Below, piece by piece: positions 33,885 to 43,100 of a DNA stretch of 64,000 nucleotides. The position numbers and the translations under genes are program-made. Source of the stretch: Oceanobacillus bengalensis (GTDB lineage: Bacteria > Bacillota > Bacilli > Bacillales > Amphibacillaceae); assembly GCF_003628445.1 (NCBI RefSeq), contig NZ_RBZO01000013.1, positions 1 to 64,000 on the forward strand, given 5' to 3'. The notes under the pieces were generated by a model, which did no database searches, was not told where the DNA came from, and worked only from the letters and a program-made list of their open reading frames with translations. Every line of letters begins with the position of its first letter. The first letter of the stretch is position 1.

Positions 33885-35093
33885 CTATATGACACCGCTT
33901 TCTTTTAATGCATTAATTTCTCCTTTGCTGTACTGTAATAACTCTTCTAAAATCTCATCATTATGCTCACCTAAATCTGGTCCAATGCTCCGAATGGATC
34001 CTGGCGTCTTGGAAAACTTAGGAACAACACCTGGCATTTTGAATTTCCCTAGACGAGGATGCTCCACCTCTACAATGTTCTCACGAGCTTTATAATGTTC
34101 GTCCTCAAAGATATCTTTAATGCTATATATTGGACTTATTGGTACACCATATTGATCTAAGACTCTCTGTATTTCAACTTTCGTAAATTGTTTTATCCAA
34201 TCAGCAACAATCCCATTTGTTTCTTCAAACCGTTTCAGTCTTTCGACATTTGTATGATAGCGTTTGTCTACTAACATATCCTCACGGTCCATTGCTTCAG
34301 CTAACCTAGCGAATGTGGTATCCGAACTAGTTACCAGCGACATCCAGTGTCCATCTTTTGTTTGGAAAATTCCTGCTGGACTAGAATGTCCGCTTAATCC
34401 TGGAGTTCTTTCTTTAATAATCTTATTTTGATCATAATCTGCTACTAAGAACTCGAGCATTCTAAATACTGACTCATATAGACTAATATCAATCGATTGC
34501 CCTGTGCCTTCTTCATTAACATCTCTATAATAGAGCGCTGTCATTGTTGAGAAAGCAACATAAATACCCGTAATATAATCAGTTAGAGAGAAAGATGGAC
34601 TAATTGGTGGTCTGTCTTGGTAACCGTGTAAGTATGTAAAACCACTAAATGCAGTTGCAGGTGTTCCGAAACCAGCTTTTGGAGAATTTGGACCAGTTTG
34701 ACCATATCCTGTTACCCTAGTCATGATTAAATTTGGATTTTCCTTTTTTAAATCTTCATAACCTAAACCCCACTTTTCTAGGGTGCCTGGTCTAAAATTT
34801 TCAATCAGTACGTCTGATTTTCGTATCAATTCTTTCAGTACTTTCTTACCTTCTTCTTTATGAAGGTCTAGTGTTAGTGACTTTTTATTACGTGCTAGCG
34901 CAGGCCATCTTAATGGTTCTTCTTCTTTAAAGGGTCCTATGTTTCTTAGTGAGTCCCCCCTATTTGGCATCTCTATTTTAATAACTTCTGCCCCAAAGTC
35001 ACCTAATAAAGTCGCCCCAAACGGTGCTGCTATAACTGTAGACACATCTAAGATGCGAATGCCATTTAAAGGTCCCTCTATACTCAGGCTCAT
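33885..35093 (-). CDS. CaiB/BaiF (type III) CoA-transferase
   Basis: A 402-residue family III CoA-transferase moving CoA from a donor thioester to a carboxylate. Signatures: GIRILDVSTVIAAPFGATLL at the N terminus, ENFRPGTLEKWGLGYEDLK, the GYGQTGP loop and the catalytic Asp in GQSIDISLYE (about 170). It is first after the regulator in the catabolic cluster and probably activates the imported acid for the HMG-CoA-lyase-like enzyme. GGAGGG precedes the ATG. Confidence 0.9.
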   Translation of the reverse strand: MSLSIEGPLNGIRILDVSTVIAAPFGATLLGDFGAEVIKIEMPNRGDSLRNIGPFKEEEPLRWPALARNKKSLTLDLHKEEGKKVLKELIRKSDVLIENFRPGTLEKWGLGYEDLKKENPNLIMTRVTGYGQTGPNSPKAGFGTPATAFSGFTYLHGYQDRPPISPSFSLTDYITGIYVAFSTMTALYYRDVNEEGTGQSIDISLYESVFRMLEFLVADYDQNKIIKERTPGLSGHSSPAGIFQTKDGHWMSLVTSSDTTFARLAEAMDREDMLVDKRYHTNVERLKRFEETNGIVADWIKQFTKVEIQRVLDQYGVPISPIYSIKDIFEDEHYKARENIVEVEHPRLGKFKMPGVVPKFSKTPGSIRSIGPDLGEHNDEILEELLQYSKGEINALKESGVI

Positions 35094-35116
35094 TTAAACA
35101 TTCCCTCCGTTGTTGC

Positions 35117-35824
35117 TTAATAATTTTGCATTATATTCTTCCGTAAGTTTTGCAAGTGATGTAAAGTTCTTTCAACAGCTACTACTGTATCTCCTCTTTT
35201 TATCGCTTCAAAAATTTGCTTATGCTCCTCCATGGCGTAATGGTGGCGATCTGGAGAAGTTAAAACTTTCTTCCGCATTTTTTTAATCATGTTCAGGTTT
35301 GTTTCCATCATCGATACAAAAACAAAGTTCCCAGTTAATTCCGCAAGCCCAAGATGAAATATACTATCATTGTCTATATTTTCAACTGGATTTCTTAGAT
35401 CCTTATCCATATTCTCTAATACTCTAGCTAACTTCTCCAGTTGTTCATCTGAAGCACGTTGAATGGCTAACTCCACTATTTTTGGCTCAAGTACTTCTCT
35501 TGCTTCTAAAAAATGAAGTAAAGCTGATTTTTCTAAAACGTTTACAGAATTAAAGTCAAAATCCAATTTCATATTTCCATTTACTGTTTGAACAAACCTC
35601 CCGCCCCCAGCCTTGGAAATAATCAATCCATCAGATTCTAATACACGAAACGCTTCTCTTAATGACGAACGACTACACTCCAAGCTTTCAGCTAGTTTTC
35701 TCTCACTTGGTAGCCTATCACCAGGTTTTAACTTACCAGCTTTTATTAATTCGTGAATTTGAGAGACAATTACCTCGTACATTCTTTCCGTTTTTATACT
35801 TGTAAATAATGATTCTTCTTCCAT
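35117..35824 (-). CDS. GntR/FadR-type transcriptional regulator (FCD domain)
   Basis: 235 residues: a winged helix (12-75, with LKPGDRLPSERKLAESLECS and RSSLREAFRVLESDGLI) and a C-terminal all-helical FCD ligand domain (85-228) with potential metal-binding His residues (IFHLGLAE, HHYAMEEHKQI). FCD regulators usually repress catabolic operons and are relieved by a carboxylic-acid ligand. It is the promoter-proximal gene, so it probably controls itself and the whole cluster through two GTAACT(G/A)GTT boxes just upstream. The ribosome site is weak. Confidence 0.9.
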   Translation of the reverse strand: MEEESLFTSIKTERMYEVIVSQIHELIKAGKLKPGDRLPSERKLAESLECSRSSLREAFRVLESDGLIISKAGGGRFVQTVNGNMKLDFDFNSVNVLEKSALLHFLEAREVLEPKIVELAIQRASDEQLEKLARVLENMDKDLRNPVENIDNDSIFHLGLAELTGNFVFVSMMETNLNMIKKMRKKVLTSPDRHHYAMEEHKQIFEAIKRGDTVVAVERTLHHLQNLRKNIMQNY

Positions 35825-35857
35825 TTGATTTCACCAACTTATAATGCGGGCTAATGG

Positions 35858-35888
35858 GTAACTGGTTAGCCCAATTTTGTAACTAGTT
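35858..35888. promoter_or_regulatory. Candidate operators of the GntR regulator
   Basis: GTAACTGGTT (35858-35867) and GTAACTAGTT (35879-35888) are direct copies 21 bp apart, two helical turns. The second contains the palindrome AACTAGTT. The first lies inside an inverted repeat GGGCTAA/TTAGCCC (35848-35872). Position 34-64 bp upstream of the regulator start suits autoregulation. Confidence 0.5.
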
Positions 35889-35988
35889 CAAATATTAATA
35901 TATTTTTTAGATAATTTCAAGTATTTTTTATAAAGTAATTAGTAAATGTTTTATAAAATCATTTTTGTAATCCTTACAAACTAAATAT

Positions 35989-36037
35989 GCAGGTAAGAAA
36001 AACTGTATAAAAATCAATACAGTTATTTCTTACCTGC
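35989..36037. terminator. Long hairpin downstream of the DUF4097 gene
   Basis: GCAGGTAAGAAA and TTTCTTACCTGC form a perfect 12-bp outer stem. ACTGTAT/ATACAGT adds an inner 7-bp stem. It lacks a clear T-tract but lies between a minus-strand 3' end and the cluster promoter, so termination or insulation is likely. Confidence 0.6.
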
Positions 36038-36091
36038 AATATACAATTTCTTGTTAGCTACACATACCTCATTTGCCTTTCACCTATCCCC

Positions 36092-36868
36092 CTACTTTAT
36101 CTCTATATATCCATTATCCGCTTTTAACTCGATTACATGCTCCCCATCACCGATTATCGTGTCATAAAGGGAATCGCCAAAAACAGAAACCCTTCCATTA
36201 TCAACTTTAATATCAATCGTGGCGTTAGTCGGTTCTTTTTCTGTTTGGATATTTATTTCCCCGTTATCTGTTTTTAAGGCAATGTCCCTATCCAAGGATT
36301 CTGTTATGAGCGTAATCTTTCCATTATCTGATTTACCATTAATTTCACCTTCAACATTTTCTAATAGAACCTGCCCATTATCAACATTAATATCGAGCCA
36401 TTCGCTTTTTATATTTTTTAGTTCAATTTTCCCATTATTCGACTCGGCGGACACTTCTTTTGCCTCTAATTGGTCTGCCTGAATCGTTCCATTATCTGTC
36501 TCCACTTGTACGATTTCATATTCCTTCTCAGGGAGATATACCGTTAGTAGTGGCGTGGAAAAAGTAAAATCAAATGAAATAAACTGAAACCACCGATCAT
36601 CTAATACTATTTGGAGTGTATCTCCCTTTACATTCGCATCGAGTTTATACTTATTACTCTTATCTCCTGATAGTACCGCCTTTGCAAAGTCTGCATCTGT
36701 TGGCAATATCTCAATCTTCGTATTTTCGGTCTCAATTTCTACACCTGTAAATGCCTCATCATCAATCTCAATTTCTTTTGTTTTTTCATTTCCAAATGGG
36801 AAAAAATTAACAATAAACGCAGCTACAACAATAAGCGCAACCATAACGATAATCACATTCTTTTTCAT
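36092..36868 (-). CDS. DUF4097 beta-repeat protein (LiaG-like), membrane-anchored
   Basis: 258 residues with an N-terminal membrane anchor (5-24). A repetitive beta-helix follows in which a DNG turn recurs about every 20 residues (VETDNGTIQA, ESNNGKIELK, NVDNGQVLLE, KSDNGKITL, KTDNGEINI). This is the DUF4097 family, which includes LiaG of the lia cell-wall-stress operon. Function unknown. No lia genes are adjacent. AGGTGG precedes the ATG; single gene. Confidence 0.8.
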   Translation of the reverse strand: MKKNVIIVMVALIVVAAFIVNFFPFGNEKTKEIEIDDEAFTGVEIETENTKIEILPTDADFAKAVLSGDKSNKYKLDANVKGDTLQIVLDDRWFQFISFDFTFSTPLLTVYLPEKEYEIVQVETDNGTIQADQLEAKEVSAESNNGKIELKNIKSEWLDINVDNGQVLLENVEGEINGKSDNGKITLITESLDRDIALKTDNGEINIQTEKEPTNATIDIKVDNGRVSVFGDSLYDTIIGDGEHVIELKADNGYIEIK

Positions 36869-37048
36869 TAATAATCATCCACCTCTCAACTTACTCTTGT
36901 TATCTACAAGAATACACGAAAATTGCGTTTCAGTGAACGTCCTTAGAAAGTATTTTAAACTAAGGCTTAAGGCGTATCGTTTATAAGACAGATATTAATC
37001 TGTGAGACCCAGCTAGCACCTATGAAGATGAAACTAAAATTACCGGGT

Positions 37049-37086
37049 TAAAAGAAAAATTCCCACACCTTCGAAAAGTTGTGAGA
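37049..37086 (-). terminator. Terminator after the GntP-type permease
   Basis: Minus strand CACAACTT/AAGGTGTG stem with one mismatch, followed by GGAATTTTTCTTTT. Confidence 0.65.
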
Positions 37087-37118
37087 GGACGGAAAAATAC
37101 GATTTGCTAATATTCCCG

Positions 37119-38489
37119 CTAAGTCAATATCAACCACAAAATAAACGTCACTACAAACGCGGTAATTCCTTGTAATAAAGTTGCAGCAGTTTGTGCTTTG
37201 TATGCTTGTGTTACAGACATCCCACTAAATTCCTTTACGACCCAAAAATAACTATCATTTACATGAGAAACAATCATTGCACCTGCTCCAATTGCCATTA
37301 CGACCAAAGCAAGAGGGATTGCACCAGTAATTCCAAGTTCTACTAAAAGTGGTGCCACTAAAGTTGAAGTAATAACGAGTGCAGCAGTTGAAGACCCTTG
37401 TGCTGACTTTAATGCAGCAGCGATAAGGAATGGGATCATCAAGAACATTGCTCCCGAAAAAAGTACATTCTCACCAAATCCTTGAATAAATTCAGCTACT
37501 GGAGTAGTACTAATTACGCGGCCAAAAGCACCACCAGCACCAGTTATTAGTAATATTGGTGCTGCTTCTTTTAATGCAATGCCTATCCAACCAGATAGTG
37601 TTTCTTCATCATACTTCGGTAATAAAGAAAATGCTAAAAGGACACCAACCAATAACGCAACAACAGGCGATCCTAAGAAAGTAAAAACTTCAAAAACCGC
37701 TCCAGACCAACCAGCAAAAGCTATAACGGAACTAAATGCGATTAATACAATAGGGACGACTATTGGAGCGAAGGATTTAAAGGTGGATGGCATTTCACCA
37801 AATGCCTTTACAATTTCATCATAATCATAATTTAGTACCTCTTCATCTTCTCCTTCCACTTTAATCTTCGTTCCCACTTTCATTGCCCAGATGTATCCAA
37901 CGATGATTGCTGGAATAGCTACAATGAGACCGATAAAAATGATGGTTCCTAAATGATTTTCTGCCCCGATATTACCTGCTGCCGCAATTGGACCAGGTGT
38001 AGGCGGAACCAGTGTATGCGTTGCAAATAGTCCAGTTGATAACGCAATCGCCATTGATGCTACTGCAACCTTAGCTTTTTTTGCTAACGCTTTTTTCAAA
38101 GAGGATAAAATAACATAACCAGAATCACAAAAAACAGGAATACTAACGATTGCCCCAATAAGACTCATTGACATTTGTGGCCTCTTTTCACCGACGAGCC
38201 GTAATACAACTTCAGCCATTCGAAGTGCAGCACCTGATTTTTCTAGAATTACTCCAATAATCGTACCAAAGACAATTACGAGACCAATGCTCCCCATCAA
38301 TCCGCCAAATCCACCATTTACTGCTTCTACCACATCAGCTAAAGGTAATCCAGCAATAATTCCTATACCAAATGCAGCTATCAAGAGGGACATAAATGGA
38401 TGCAATTTCAACTTTGCTGTTGCAAAAATGACAAATAAAACACCAATTAAAATTAATATAATAAGTCCAAAACCTTCCAACACACTCAC
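37119..38489 (-). CDS. GntP family gluconate/sugar-acid permease
   Basis: A 456-residue protein with about 12-14 helices. It has the GntP signatures ISIPVFCDSGYVIL (residues about 112-125), ATHTLVPPTPGPIAAAGNIG (about 157-176) and LKSAQGSSTAALVITSTLVA (about 362). It is a proton symporter for gluconate, glycerate or a related sugar acid. No gluconate kinase is nearby. A perfect cre box upstream predicts repression by CcpA on preferred sugars. The start is uncertain: GTG 38489 touches the AAAGGGG ribosome site, while GTG 38483 is better spaced. Confidence 0.9.
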   Translation of the reverse strand: MSVLEGFGLIILILIGVLFVIFATAKLKLHPFMSLLIAAFGIGIIAGLPLADVVEAVNGGFGGLMGSIGLVIVFGTIIGVILEKSGAALRMAEVVLRLVGEKRPQMSMSLIGAIVSIPVFCDSGYVILSSLKKALAKKAKVAVASMAIALSTGLFATHTLVPPTPGPIAAAGNIGAENHLGTIIFIGLIVAIPAIIVGYIWAMKVGTKIKVEGEDEEVLNYDYDEIVKAFGEMPSTFKSFAPIVVPIVLIAFSSVIAFAGWSGAVFEVFTFLGSPVVALLVGVLLAFSLLPKYDEETLSGWIGIALKEAAPILLITGAGGAFGRVISTTPVAEFIQGFGENVLFSGAMFLMIPFLIAAALKSAQGSSTAALVITSTLVAPLLVELGITGAIPLALVVMAIGAGAMIVSHVNDSYFWVVKEFSGMSVTQAYKAQTAATLLQGITAFVVTFILWLILT

Positions 38490-38566
38490 CCCTTTAGTAA
38501 TTGAATTTATTACAAAATTCTAGTTCAATCCCCTTTCATAATGATCCCTACTACTAGATATTTTAT

Positions 38567-38580
38567 TGTTATCGTTTTCA
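38567..38580 (-). promoter_or_regulatory. CcpA-type cre site upstream of the GntP permease
   Basis: The minus strand reads TGAAAACGATAACA, which fits the consensus TGWNANCGNTNWCA at every fixed position. It lies about 80 bp before the start codon, consistent with carbon catabolite control of a sugar-acid permease. Confidence 0.7.
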
Positions 38581-38755
38581 TTTAGAATCTGAAAAGGTAT
38601 TTTTTTAAAGTAGATGCAATTAAGCTTCAACCAGTTAAAAATTAAAAAAGTTATTCTATTTGTTCCAACAAAAATAAAGGGAATATTGCTATAATTAGCA
38701 CTAGAATGTTTTCAGTATTAAAAGAATAGGAAAAAAAACAGTTAGGAGAATTGTG

Positions 38756-39244
38756 ATGGAGAAATTACTACTAGATGTACCACTCATAAGCCAGTTGCCT
38801 GAATTGCCGACAGGTTGTGAGATTACTGCAGTAACGATGATGCTAAGGTATAAAGGCTGTAACGCAGATAAAGTTACACTTGCAAATGAAATGCCAAGAG
38901 CTACAAAAGACCCTAACAATGGCTATGTAGGTGACCCTTTCACACCTGATGGGTGGACAATTTATCCCTCGGCACTAATAAAATTAGTTGAGCACTACGC
39001 AGGTAATGCTGTCGATTTAACAGCTGCAGATATAGAAAAACAATTAACTGACGAAAAGCCTGTTGTCGTTTGGGTATCATCCATGCATGGGTTCACCGTA
39101 CACGCACTAACATTAACTGGATTTGACAAAGGGCATTTTTATTACAATGATCCTTGGACAACAGAAAAAGATGTGAAAATTACTAAACTAGCATTCCATA
39201 ATATTTGGAATGGACAAAGCAGGCGAGCAATTTCCTACTCATAA
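38756..39244 (+). CDS. C39-like cysteine peptidase family protein
   Basis: A 162-residue protein of the Peptidase_C39_2 type. DVPLISQLPELPTGCEITA holds the catalytic Cys (about 23), FTVHALTLTGFD the His (about 120) and YYNDPW the Asp. It lacks a signal peptide, so the site of action is unclear; relatives of this kind are often secreted. AGGAG lies 7 nt before ATG 38756, which I prefer to GTG 38753. It is a single gene convergent with a small membrane-protein gene. Confidence 0.8.
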   Translation: MEKLLLDVPLISQLPELPTGCEITAVTMMLRYKGCNADKVTLANEMPRATKDPNNGYVGDPFTPDGWTIYPSALIKLVEHYAGNAVDLTAADIEKQLTDEKPVVVWVSSMHGFTVHALTLTGFDKGHFYYNDPWTTEKDVKITKLAFHNIWNGQSRRAISYS

Positions 39245-39252
39245 ACTTTTTC

Positions 39253-39507
39253 TCACAAAAAAAGCCTTGAAATAAATACAATGAAAAGCGCAATAATAAT
39301 ACTAACATCCCCTACTATGCGCTTTTTTTCTTTCTGTTTTTCGATAATAGTAATGAGGTTTCCAAGTATAATGAATAGGATTGCAGAGCTAATCATTATT
39401 TTGCGATATAAATCATGTATTGGAGTATTCGTGATAAATACATAGCTTGTAGGAAGTAGAATGAAAAATATTGCAAAGCTATAAAACACGACCCTTAATT
39501 TCGCCAT
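39253..39507 (-). CDS. Small three-helix membrane protein, unknown
   Basis: 84 residues with three hydrophobic segments (VVFYSFAIFFILLPTSYVFI, ISSAILFIILGNLITII, VGDVSIIIALFIVFISRLFL) separated by short basic loops (EKQKEKKR). No family is recognised with confidence; similar small proteins are common in Bacillus. I choose ATG 39507 with GGTGG 7 nt upstream, rather than TTG 39513. Confidence 0.6.
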   Translation of the reverse strand: MAKLRVVFYSFAIFFILLPTSYVFITNTPIHDLYRKIMISSAILFIILGNLITIIEKQKEKKRIVGDVSIIIALFIVFISRLFL

Positions 39508-39557
39508 TCCCAATCCACCTTTTCAAATTAGAACTATTTCAGGTATGGTAGCCTGTA

Positions 39558-40052
39558 TCAATCACGTAAAATAAGCTGATAATAGTGGACATCTTGCCAC
39601 TCATCAAATTTATTGCCTACTTCCCTTAATGTTCCTGCAAGTACAAAGCCAAATTTCTCATGTAAATGAATACTTGCCCCATTTCCTCCTGTTATTCCGC
39701 TAATTACCGTATGATAGTTTAGTTGACGGGCTTGCTTTAAAATCTGCTGCATTAATAGACTACCAACACCTTTACCTTGTTGGTTCGGAGCAATATATAT
39801 TGACACTTCTGACGTCGCAGAATATGCCAGCTTCTCATTGAATGGACTTAAACTACTGTATCCAATAACGTTTTCATCTTCTTCTGCAACAATTAATGGA
39901 TATTCTGCTCCATGATGTTCAAACCACTTTTTGCGATCCTCTAATGTTTGTTCCTGTAAATCAAATGTAGCAGTAAGATTACAAATCGCATAATTATAAA
40001 TTTCCAGCAGTGCTGGAAGATCATCTATCGCCGCTTCCCTGATGCGAATCAT
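39558..40052 (-). CDS. GNAT acetyltransferase, phosphinothricin acetyltransferase-like (YwnH type)
   Basis: A 164-residue protein. It matches the Pat/YwnH branch: IREAAIDDLPALLEIYNYAI, FDLQEQTLEDRKKWFEHH, YIAPNQQGKGVGSLLM (acetyl-CoA loop) and GNGASIHLHEKFGF. It acetylates small amines such as phosphinothricin or methionine sulfoximine; the real substrate in this organism is unknown. AAGGAGGAAGG precedes the ATG. Between it and the helicase gene lies a GTGCCTGTCAC repeat. Confidence 0.85.
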   Translation of the reverse strand: MIRIREAAIDDLPALLEIYNYAICNLTATFDLQEQTLEDRKKWFEHHGAEYPLIVAEEDENVIGYSSLSPFNEKLAYSATSEVSIYIAPNQQGKGVGSLLMQQILKQARQLNYHTVISGITGGNGASIHLHEKFGFVLAGTLREVGNKFDEWQDVHYYQLILRD

Positions 40053-40074
40053 CAGCCTTCCTCCTTGCCGTGTT

Positions 40075-40104
40075 GGTGCCTGTCACTTGTCGAAAAATGT
40101 CGAA
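40075..40104 (+). repeat. GTGCCTGTCAC repeat, left-arm copy 3
   Basis: GGTGCCTGTCACTTGTCGAA then AAATGTCGAA. Right arm absent. It lies between the GNAT and SNF2 genes. Confidence 0.8.
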
Positions 40105-40124
40105 GAAGTGCATCCCTCCAATTA

Positions 40125-43100
40125 TTACCCTAACAGGTCTTGTATGTCTTCTTCAGTTAGTTTGGCCACTGATCTTTCTTTTGGATCAATTATTTCTTCT
40201 ATTAGATGACGTTTCTTATCTTGTAAGTCGTTCATTTTTTCCTCAATCGTACCCTTTGCAACGAGCTTGATTACTTCAACGGAATGCCTCTGACCAATGC
40301 GGTGTGCACGGTCTGCTGCTTGCTCCTCAACAGCAGGATTCCACCAGCTATCATAGAAAATAACCGTATCTGCACCAGTTAAGTTCAATCCTGTTCCACC
40401 AGCTTTCAATGAAATCAAGAAAATATCGCGTTCTCCTTTATTAAATCGATTGCACAATTCAATTCTTTCTTCTGAAGGCGTCTTTCCATCAAGATAAAAG
40501 AAGGATCTTCCTTGATATGCAAATTCCTTCCCAATAAGTTGCAACATTTTCGTGAATTGAGAGAATATCAATACCCTTCTACCCGCAAACTTCGATTCTT
40601 GGGCAATTTGCATAAGCTGCCTGAATTTCGCCGATTCACCCTCGTAGCCATCAATAAACAATGCTGGGTGACAACAGATTTGTCTCAATCTTGTTAGCCC
40701 CGCAAGAATTTTAATACGATTTTTCCGTATTGTTTCCTTGTCGAGATGCTTCAATGTTTCATGTCGAAGTTTTGCCAAATAACTAGCATATAACGTTTTC
40801 TGTTCTGGAAGTAACTCACTAAACACAATCGTTTCGTTTTTCCCAGGTAGCTCATGAAGAACATCCTCTTTTACCCTACGAAGCATAAACGGACGAATTC
40901 TCCGAGAAATCTGCTTTTTAGTCAAATTACTATATTCCTTCAAACCAAGGAACAACTCAGGGAATACAACGTGAAAAATCGACCAAAGTTCTTCCAGTGA
41001 ATTCTCAATTGGTGTCCCAGTCAATGCAAATCGATGACTAGCATTTAACTTTTTAACTGCACGGGCTGTTTGCGTCATAGGGTTTTTAAACACTTGCGCC
41101 TCATCAAAAAACACGGTATGAAATTCCTGTTTCTCATACCAGATAATATCACTGCGCAGCAAGGGATAGCTCGTAATAAGCACATCCATGTCCTTTATTT
41201 CCTTTTGCAATTTTGTACGTTCTACTTTCTTCCCGTCCATGATAATCGCTTGAATTTCTGGGGAAAACTTCATTATTTCCGCTTGCCAATTATAAGTCAG
41301 TGATGATGGACAAACGATTAGTACAGGTTTATTTCCTTCACGGATTTGTTTAAGCTCTGACACAATGAAGGTGATACTCTGTATTGTTTTTCCTAGTCCC
41401 ATATCATCTGCAAGAATTCCTCCAAATCCATAGCTCGCTACCTGTTTCATCCATCTATATCCTTGTTTCTGATAGTTTCGTAAAATATTATCTAATCGTT
41501 CTGGAACTTTAGATTTCAACTGTTCAGGGTGATAGATACTTTCCAGAAAATCACGAAACGAGGCTTCAATTGAGATTGTGTCACTATCTCCTACAGAATC
41601 TAGAAGTCTAAGTCCTTTTATAACAGGTACTTCTATGCCCTTTTCGAATTCCTCATCCTGCATCGGCACAGCATTAAGAAAACGACTGATTTCTTCCATT
41701 TCCCTTGTTTCAAGTGACAGCAATGCACCATCTTTTAATCGATAGTATTTTCTTTTTTCTTCCAATGCGACTAGTACTTCCTTAATTTCCTTCTGCGGAA
41801 TACCGTCCATATCAAACGTAAACTCGAGCCAATTGGTACGTTCCTTTTTATGCTTCACCCTAATTCTTGGCCGTGGGTTTTTGGGGATTATCCGCGTTCT
41901 TACAGCGGTAGTCGCATATACTTGAGCAAGTTTCTGAATCTTTGGGAGCTCATGGTATAAAAAGTTGTACTCTAATGCTTCATTATGAAAGTAGTAGCCG
42001 CTCTCTGTTTCATTAAACTGGCTATCTTCTATAATTTGTAAGATTTCTTTTTCTTTCTCGGTATCCCTTATAATCATCGAACCAACTTGTGACTCCCTTT
42101 TATCAAGTGGATTAATGATGACATTTTCATATTGAAACTCAAGTCCTGCAAGTAATCGGTCTTTCACTCGATCTAAGTAAAGCTTTGCGGATAATGGCGT
42201 TTTTCTTAATCTTTTTGTAATGGCACCAGATAAGTGTATTTCCCCCATTTTCCTGAGTGCAGGCACTAATTTTTCCATAAAATATTTCATTTGTGCCTCT
42301 CGTATTGGGATTTCATTTGTACCTGAATTTTCAAGCATCCTTTTTAGTTCAGACAATCGTTCGGTATCATCTCTTTTCATTGGAATAAGTTTTCCATTAA
42401 ATAGTACCGTGTGATAGTCTCTCATCACGAACATACGATTAAATCCATTAATTCTAAGCTGATACCCCTCTGCTTTCGCTTCTTCAAATTCAAATTTTAA
42501 CGGAAGTGTTTCATCGGATAATTGAAAATGCCTATACCTTTTCCCATCGTATTCCAGCACGACTGACGGGACTTTAACGAGTAAAGGCTCGATACGTTCC
42601 CATGAAGATGCTGGAATAAGTATAAGTTGCTCCATACTGTCATCAATAAATTTACTAGGAATGGCGCGCTGATACATTTTTTGGTCATCCATTACTTGAA
42701 TCAGTTCTTGAATGACCCTATCCGCTTCCGTCTGAAAACAGTGTTTGACTGGATCATACTTTTTAGATGTTGAAACGTGATACGACTTACCTGCCCTCAC
42801 CTTTTCAAGAAAATCGCGGATTTTTAATAATGGGGCTTGATCAACAGTCAATTCAATCCCAAACATTGTCTTTTGCATTTCAACTGTAACTGGCTTACAA
42901 AGAAATGTTATATCGATTATTTCTCTATTTTCAAAGTGGCGCTGATGACTACTTTGCTGAACGCTGGGCTCCTGAAAAAGTGATAATAGCTTGTCCGAAA
43001 GCTCCTCTGTTGTTTGGTGTGGATGTTCCCCGTCCGAGAGACTACCATCTGTTCTTTGATTCTTTTGATCATGCAATGCTATTAATACTGCTGCAATATG

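Noticed and set aside
25967-35824. A sulfolactate or protocatechuate pathway
   Set aside because: TctCBA with an LDH2-type enzyme or an RraA aldolase would fit, but suyAB or ring-cleavage dioxygenase genes are missing.
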